From: JBCBZH01 sp039815415
GTDB lineage: Bacteria > Bacteroidota > Rhodothermia > Rhodothermales > Rubricoccaceae
Direction: 5' to 3'
DNA length: 16,730 bases
NCBI GenBank assembly: GCA_039815415.1
Contig: JBCBZH010000070.1
Location: 1 to 16,730, forward strand
Made by a program: the position numbers and the translations under genes. The notes beneath the pieces are model-generated. The model was given only the letters and a program-made list of their open reading frames with translations. It did not search any database and was not told the DNA's origin. Shown piece by piece: positions 13,378 to 16,730 of the stretch (positions are counted from its first letter, which is position 1; the number at the start of each line of letters is the position of its first letter).

Positions 13378-14712
13378 ATGCGACGGCTTCTCCTGTCTGC
13401 TCTGACGCTTCTTGGCCTGAGCCTCCTCTCCAGCGTCCATTCACAGTCACTCTCAATTGAGAACGTCCATGTCGACATCGCGAACCGGGATACGGTCGCA
13501 AGCACGGTTCCTATCACGTTCGACGTGACATGGAGCGGATCATGGAGAGAGGGCGAGAGCTGGGACGCGGCGTGGCTCTTCGCGAAATTCGAGCGCGAGC
13601 CCGGCGTATGGGCAGACCTCCGACTGGTCCCCAGCAGCGGCTCCGTTTCTGGAACTGTCCCGGCGACGCTTGAACTGTCGGTGCTCCCGGCGGGGTACGC
13701 CAACGGCATCGTACTTCACCGGGCCGAGGAGGGTCGAGGCGAAGTTCAGTTCACCGCCCGCGCCTCTTGGACATACGGCGCGAGCTACTACGACCTGCCC
13801 AGAGACGGCGTGCCCATCCGCGTGCTCGGCGTAGAGATTGCCCGGGTAGCTGGTGGCCCCTTCGAGGTTGGCGAGGCCATTGTTGACAGCCTCCGGCAGC
13901 CGAACGCCTTTCGCTCAGCAGGTGGAGGAGCCTACACTGTGGCGTCTGAAGAGGAGATCCGTGTGAGCGATGGCCCCTCCGCGCTCTACTACGATGTACC
14001 CGAGGGCGAAGCGTACGCAGGCGGCGACCAGGCGGGCCCCGTCCCGGGATCGTTCCCGAAGGGGACTGAGCCGTTCTACATCATGAAGTACCCTGTTACG
14101 CAGGGCCAGTACGCGGACTTCTTGTCGCTCCTCCCTGCGCGCGCACGGGCTGCGCGCGACATTACAGCGTATGCCACTTATGCTGACGAGGGGGGCACGA
14201 TCACATGCGACGAACACGGCTGCACTGCACACAACCCCGACCGAGCCGCCCATTTCTTATCGTGGGCCGACGGGATCGGGTGGGCCTCCTGGGCTGGACT
14301 CCGACCGATGTCCGAGCTGGAGTATGAGAAGGCCGCAGCCGGTACTCCGGCTGAACGCTCTCGCTATGCCGACGGCGACCTGCCAGATCGGGTTGGCACC
14401 TCGGAGCGGCGCTCCATCTGGGGTGTGGTGGACCTTCGAGGTGGACTCTGGGAGCGAGTCGTAACGGTTGGGAGCCCGCAGGGACGCGCCTTCCGCGGCA
14501 CGCCTGGTCTAGGGTTCGTGGATGACCTCGGCCACCCGTATGCCTTCTCTAACCTGGACTGGCCTGGGCCCCGCGCTGTCGGGAGCGGGTATCGCGGTGG
14601 AACGGAGGGCTTGCTCGGACTCTCTGAGGTCACGGACCGGACGTACGGGGCCTACGAAGCGACGTACGGAAACGCAGGCCAAGGCTTTCGAGCGGTGATC
14701 GATGAGCCGTAG
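13378..14712 (+). CDS. Exported SUMF1/FGE-fold protein, probably not an active formylglycine enzyme
   Basis: The 444-residue product has a signal peptide (1-22, ending SVHS). Residues 24-150 form a beta-rich domain with 'ITFDVTWSGSWREGESWDAAWLFAKFE', seen at the N-terminus of many Bacteroidota SUMF1 proteins. The FGE-sulfatase domain follows: 'PFYIMKYPVTQGQYADFLSLL' (232-252), 'RPMSELEYEKAAAGT' (309-323, usually R-PTE-EWE-AAR), 'WGVVDLRGGLWERV' (348-361, usually DM-GNVWEW) and 'NAGQGFRAV' (432-440). The only cysteines are 277 and 282, and none is in the C-terminal region where the catalytic pair of true FGE lies. A structural or ligand-binding role is therefore more likely, as for the GldJ/GldK relatives. 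A lipoprotein gene follows after 48 bases. Confidence 0.82.
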   Translation: MRRLLLSALTLLGLSLLSSVHSQSLSIENVHVDIANRDTVASTVPITFDVTWSGSWREGESWDAAWLFAKFEREPGVWADLRLVPSSGSVSGTVPATLELSVLPAGYANGIVLHRAEEGRGEVQFTARASWTYGASYYDLPRDGVPIRVLGVEIARVAGGPFEVGEAIVDSLRQPNAFRSAGGGAYTVASEEEIRVSDGPSALYYDVPEGEAYAGGDQAGPVPGSFPKGTEPFYIMKYPVTQGQYADFLSLLPARARAARDITAYATYADEGGTITCDEHGCTAHNPDRAAHFLSWADGIGWASWAGLRPMSELEYEKAAAGTPAERSRYADGDLPDRVGTSERRSIWGVVDLRGGLWERVVTVGSPQGRAFRGTPGLGFVDDLGHPYAFSNLDWPGPRAVGSGYRGGTEGLLGLSEVTDRTYGAYEATYGNAGQGFRAVIDEP

Positions 14713-14760
14713 CCGCCCCCGAGCACTTCTCGTCCCATACCAGAACCATCGGCCGATTCC

Positions 14761-15429
14761 ATGCTACGTCTAGCCGTCCTCGCCCTCCTCTTGGTGGGAT
14801 CTGCGTGCGCCTCGGGTCCCGCTCTCCCCAGCACCCCTCCCATCGAGCGAGCCGAACGCGCACGCTACGCTGCGGACACGACCGACGGACGCTTCGCCCA
14901 AGGCTCCCTCCGCCAGCAGATTGTGGACGTCTACAATGAACAGGGCAACGTAGCGGTATCCGAGTACCGCAATGCCGACGGCGCGCTGCAGATGCGATTC
15001 GTCAACACCTACACGGATGGTCTGAAGACCCGGGTGGACTGGCGCCGCGAGGATGGCAGCCTCGCTCTGTACGTACTCAACACCTATGACGCTCAGGACC
15101 GCTTGACTGAGAGCATCCAGTATGGCCCCGATGGCTCGCTGCGCCGCAGCTTCCGTAACCGATGGTCCGACGACGGCCTCCGCCGCGAAACCGGGCCAAT
15201 CCCCGCCGCAGATGAGCCATTCGAGCCAGACTCGTTCTTTCGCCTCAACGCACTCGGGGAGGATGTAGAACTTCTCGAGTTCCCGGATGTGGACAGCCTC
15301 AGGACGACGTTCACGTACGACTACCCGGAACGGGACGCCTACGAAAACTGGACACTCCGTCGGACACAACGTGACGGGGTGCCGAGCCAGATCGAAACCC
15401 GACGTCTGATCTACCGCAGCGTCCGATAG
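14761..15429 (+). CDS. Lipoprotein with YD/toxin-like hairpin repeats
   Basis: The 222-residue product has a lipoprotein signal: hydrophobic 'LAVLALLLVGSAC' with lipobox Gly-Ser-Ala-Cys and lipidated Cys16. Residues 50-135 contain recurring units of the type 'VYNEQGNVAVSEYRNADGALQMRF', 'TYTDGLKTRVDWRREDGSLALYV', 'TYDAQDRLTESIQYGPDGSLRRSF', each about 25 residues with Gly-turns and alternating strands, as in MORN-variant or RHS/YD-type surface repeats. No enzyme motif is seen. It is likely a membrane-anchored envelope protein. It lies 48 bases behind the SUMF1-type gene on the same strand and could be co-transcribed. No family repeat lies in that short gap. Confidence 0.7.
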   Translation: MLRLAVLALLLVGSACASGPALPSTPPIERAERARYAADTTDGRFAQGSLRQQIVDVYNEQGNVAVSEYRNADGALQMRFVNTYTDGLKTRVDWRREDGSLALYVLNTYDAQDRLTESIQYGPDGSLRRSFRNRWSDDGLRRETGPIPAADEPFEPDSFFRLNALGEDVELLEFPDVDSLRTTFTYDYPERDAYENWTLRRTQRDGVPSQIETRRLIYRSVR

Positions 15430-15504
15430 GTCGTTCGCTCTCGTCGCACACGCCTGCGCCCGAGGACGCTACCGCGGACCAAGACGCCGTGTTCGAGAAT
15501 CGTT

Positions 15505-15516
15505 TCGCCAGCCCGA
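15505..15516 (-). repeat. Degenerate family repeat between lipoprotein and SDR genes
   Basis: TCGCCAGCCCGA has one mismatch. The same variant (TCGGGCTGGCG on the other strand) recurs at 3767 and 16237, so it may be a subfamily. The two flanking genes converge here. Confidence 0.5.
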
Positions 15517-15539
15517 CCTCGCGGTAGGCTCTCGGGCCC

Positions 15540-16202
15540 CTATGTGCCCACAGGCCCGTACGCTCGAACGACCTGCCCGTTGAGCGTCTCCGCGTCCGGC
15601 CCACAGAGCCGGACACACCAGCTTGCGACCTCCTCTACGGGCACACCCTCCGCATCGGAATCCTCGTCGCCAAACAGGATGGTGGACGGCGCCAGCGCGA
15701 CGGCGGTGAGCCCGGACCCGGAATACTCCGCAGCGACCGACTCCACCACGCGCATCACACCCGCCTTCGATGCGGAGTAGGCCGCCTGCTTCGCCACACC
15801 ACCGTCGGCCCCCTGCCCAGATGTGATGCCCACCAGTCGGCCGCCATTGGACATCCGCCGCACCGCCTCGCGGAACATCAGGAATGTGCTCGTCAGATTG
15901 ACGCGCAGCACCGTGTCCCAGCTCTCCATCGATGTCTCCGCGAACGGCTCGCCCTTCCACATTCCAACCGTGTGCACCAGCCCGTCGGGCATCCCCAACT
16001 CGGCCTCAATGGTGTCGAAAGCCGTCTGCACAGAGGCCTCGTCCGTCACGTCTATCGCCAGCGCGAGGGCCCCGTTGGTTCCCTCCTCGCGGTCCAGCGC
16101 CGCGACCCGCGCGCCCGCCGCCTCGAGCTGGCGGACGACGACGCGGCCGAGGCGTCCTGAGGCTCCGGTGACAATGATGATGCGGCCGGTGAGATCAGGC
16201 AT
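15540..16202 (-). CDS. Short-chain dehydrogenase/reductase (SDR)
   Basis: The 220-residue product is a classical-type SDR. 'IIIVTGASGRLGRVVV' (8-23) holds the TGxxxGxG cofactor motif, 'ALDREE' follows strand 2, 'DVTD' (51-54) contacts the adenine, and the catalytic set is Asn102 ('VLRVNLTSTFLMF'), Ser128 ('GITSGQG'), Tyr142 and Lys146 ('YSASKAG'). These enzymes use NAD(P)H to oxidise or reduce alcohols and carbonyls; the substrate is not predictable. It is slightly short (usual 240-260) because the C-terminal substrate part is compact. Cytoplasmic. Its gene stands alone on its strand, 81 bases downstream of the NTF2-like lipoprotein. A family repeat in the gene encodes Arg-Gln-Leu-Glu-Ala of helix 1. 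Confidence 0.92.
   Translation of the reverse strand: MPDLTGRIIIVTGASGRLGRVVVRQLEAAGARVAALDREEGTNGALALAIDVTDEASVQTAFDTIEAELGMPDGLVHTVGMWKGEPFAETSMESWDTVLRVNLTSTFLMFREAVRRMSNGGRLVGITSGQGADGGVAKQAAYSASKAGVMRVVESVAAEYSGSGLTAVALAPSTILFGDEDSDAEGVPVEEVASWCVRLCGPDAETLNGQVVRAYGPVGT
16123..16133 (+). repeat. Family repeat inside the SDR gene
   Basis: TCGAGCTGGCG (11 of 12), read in the gene as Arg-Gln-Leu-Glu-Ala in the first helix after the cofactor loop. This is one of six different frames in which the repeat is translated in this window. Confidence 0.65.
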
Positions 16203-16236
16203 GGAATCTGTAGAGAGGAAGCGGAGGCTAGGCGTA

Positions 16237-16247
16237 CGCCAGCCCGA
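16237..16247 (-). repeat. Degenerate family repeat upstream of the SDR
   Basis: CGCCAGCCCGA, the T-to-C variant also seen at 3767 and 15505, lies in the 81-base gap between the two minus-strand genes. Confidence 0.4.
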
Positions 16248-16283
16248 CGCGCGCGTTCTCGGACCGATGCTTCGAGTTCGCGA

Positions 16284-16730
16284 TCAGTCCGAGGAAGTGT
16301 GGTCGTGCATAATGCGCCAGCCTTCAGGTGTGTCCGCGAAGATGAGCGTGAACAGTCCGCTCGGCGCGTCGTCTGCGCGCCGCAGCCGCCAGCGTCCCCA
16401 AACGAGCGCCCGCGTCGGAGACAACGGCCGGATGGAGACCTCTTCAAAGGCGAGCGTGCCCATGGCTTCTGCATCCGGGGAGCCCCGGACATAGGCATAG
16501 AGTGCTTCCTCCCACCCGCGCCGCACCGATCCGCCAGACAGAAATGTGAGCGAATCGGCCCGGACGTAGCCCTCCATGAAGCCGCGCACAGACCCCGCGT
16601 TCCACGCCGCCACCTGTGCCTCAAGTGTGGCCTGAATCGCCGCATCGAGGGTCGGCGGTTCCTCTTCAGCAACGGATGCCGAGCCTCCACATCCCGCCAG
16701 CACGAACCAGGCAAGGAGAGCCAGAGCGAG
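16284..16730 (-). CDS. NTF2-like (SnoaL/DUF4440-type) lipoprotein, 5' end outside window
   Basis: The frame is open to the right edge, giving at least 148 residues. A GTG at 16703 could start it, but the preceding codons read 'LALALLAWFVLAGC', a complete lipoprotein signal with lipobox Leu-Ala-Gly-Cys, so the true start lies beyond the window. The mature part shows the NTF2-like pattern: 'QVAAWNAGSVRGFMEGYVRADSLTFLSGG' , then 'RRGWEEALYAYV', 'GTLAFEEVSIRPLSPTRALVWGRWRL', 'GLFTLIFADTPEGWRIMHDHTSSD'. This family forms a cone-shaped barrel that binds or turns over small molecules; the role here is unknown. Anchored in the envelope if the lipobox is used. Confidence 0.78.
   Translation of the reverse strand, partial: LALALLAWFVLAGCGGSASVAEEEPPTLDAAIQATLEAQVAAWNAGSVRGFMEGYVRADSLTFLSGGSVRRGWEEALYAYVRGSPDAEAMGTLAFEEVSIRPLSPTRALVWGRWRLRRADDAPSGLFTLIFADTPEGWRIMHDHTSSD

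Noticed and set aside
12793..13440. Minus-strand open frame across the 12961-13377 gap
   Set aside because: It overlaps the start of the SUMF1 gene and the end of the membrane gene, and shows no motif. A decayed gene remains possible, but I cannot support it.
601..16250. Repeats as a CRISPR array
   Set aside because: Copies are 12 bases long, in both orientations, irregularly spaced and often inside genes; no uniform spacers or cas genes.

Overview
This is a high-GC bacterial chromosome window with densely packed genes. I lean towards a GC-rich member of the Bacteroidota/Rhodothermota line. The reasons are a TonB-dependent receptor plug, a LytS/LytTR two-component pair, a SUMF1-type protein with a Bacteroidota-style N-terminal domain, several Sec and lipoprotein signals, and no convincing Shine-Dalgarno sequence before any start codon. 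The assignment is inferred; there is no rRNA or marker gene here.

Layout. At 1-474 (minus) is the start of a TonB-dependent receptor cut by the window edge. At 680-1957 (plus) is a flippase-like membrane protein. From 8396 down to 2196 lies a minus-strand block: secreted two-lobed aspartyl protease, secreted amidohydrolase, LytS-type histidine kinase and LytTR response regulator, each joined to the next by a 4-base ATGA overlap, followed after short gaps by a cupin and a DUF3095 (cyclase-like) protein. The plus strand from 8542 carries a LOG-type nucleotide phosphoribohydrolase, a fused double-domain ABC permease, a saccharopine-dehydrogenase-like oxidoreductase with an overlapping small membrane protein, another membrane protein, a SUMF1-domain exported protein and a lipoprotein. 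The window closes with a minus-strand short-chain dehydrogenase and the bulk of an NTF2-like lipoprotein that runs off the right edge.

The most striking signal is not a gene. A short sequence, TCGAGCTGGCGA (reverse complement TCGCCAGCTCGA), recurs through the window. By hand I count eight exact 12-base copies, 17 exact copies of its 9-base core TCGAGCTGG at 15 loci, and a dozen or more one- or two-mismatch copies. It occurs in most intergenic gaps, several times as inverted pairs just after genes, and also inside genes, where collectively all six reading frames are used. It has no stop codon in any frame. This pattern resembles DNA-uptake signatures (Neisseria DUS, Pasteurellaceae USS) or highly iterated palindromes more than a protein motif. 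I do not recognise this particular sequence as a described family.

The likely working unit is the four-gene overlap operon: a sensor kinase and its LytTR regulator made together with an exported protease and an exported metal-dependent hydrolase, which suggests coupling between a cell-envelope signal and processing of extracytoplasmic peptides or metabolites. The other genes look like ordinary housekeeping or accessory functions.
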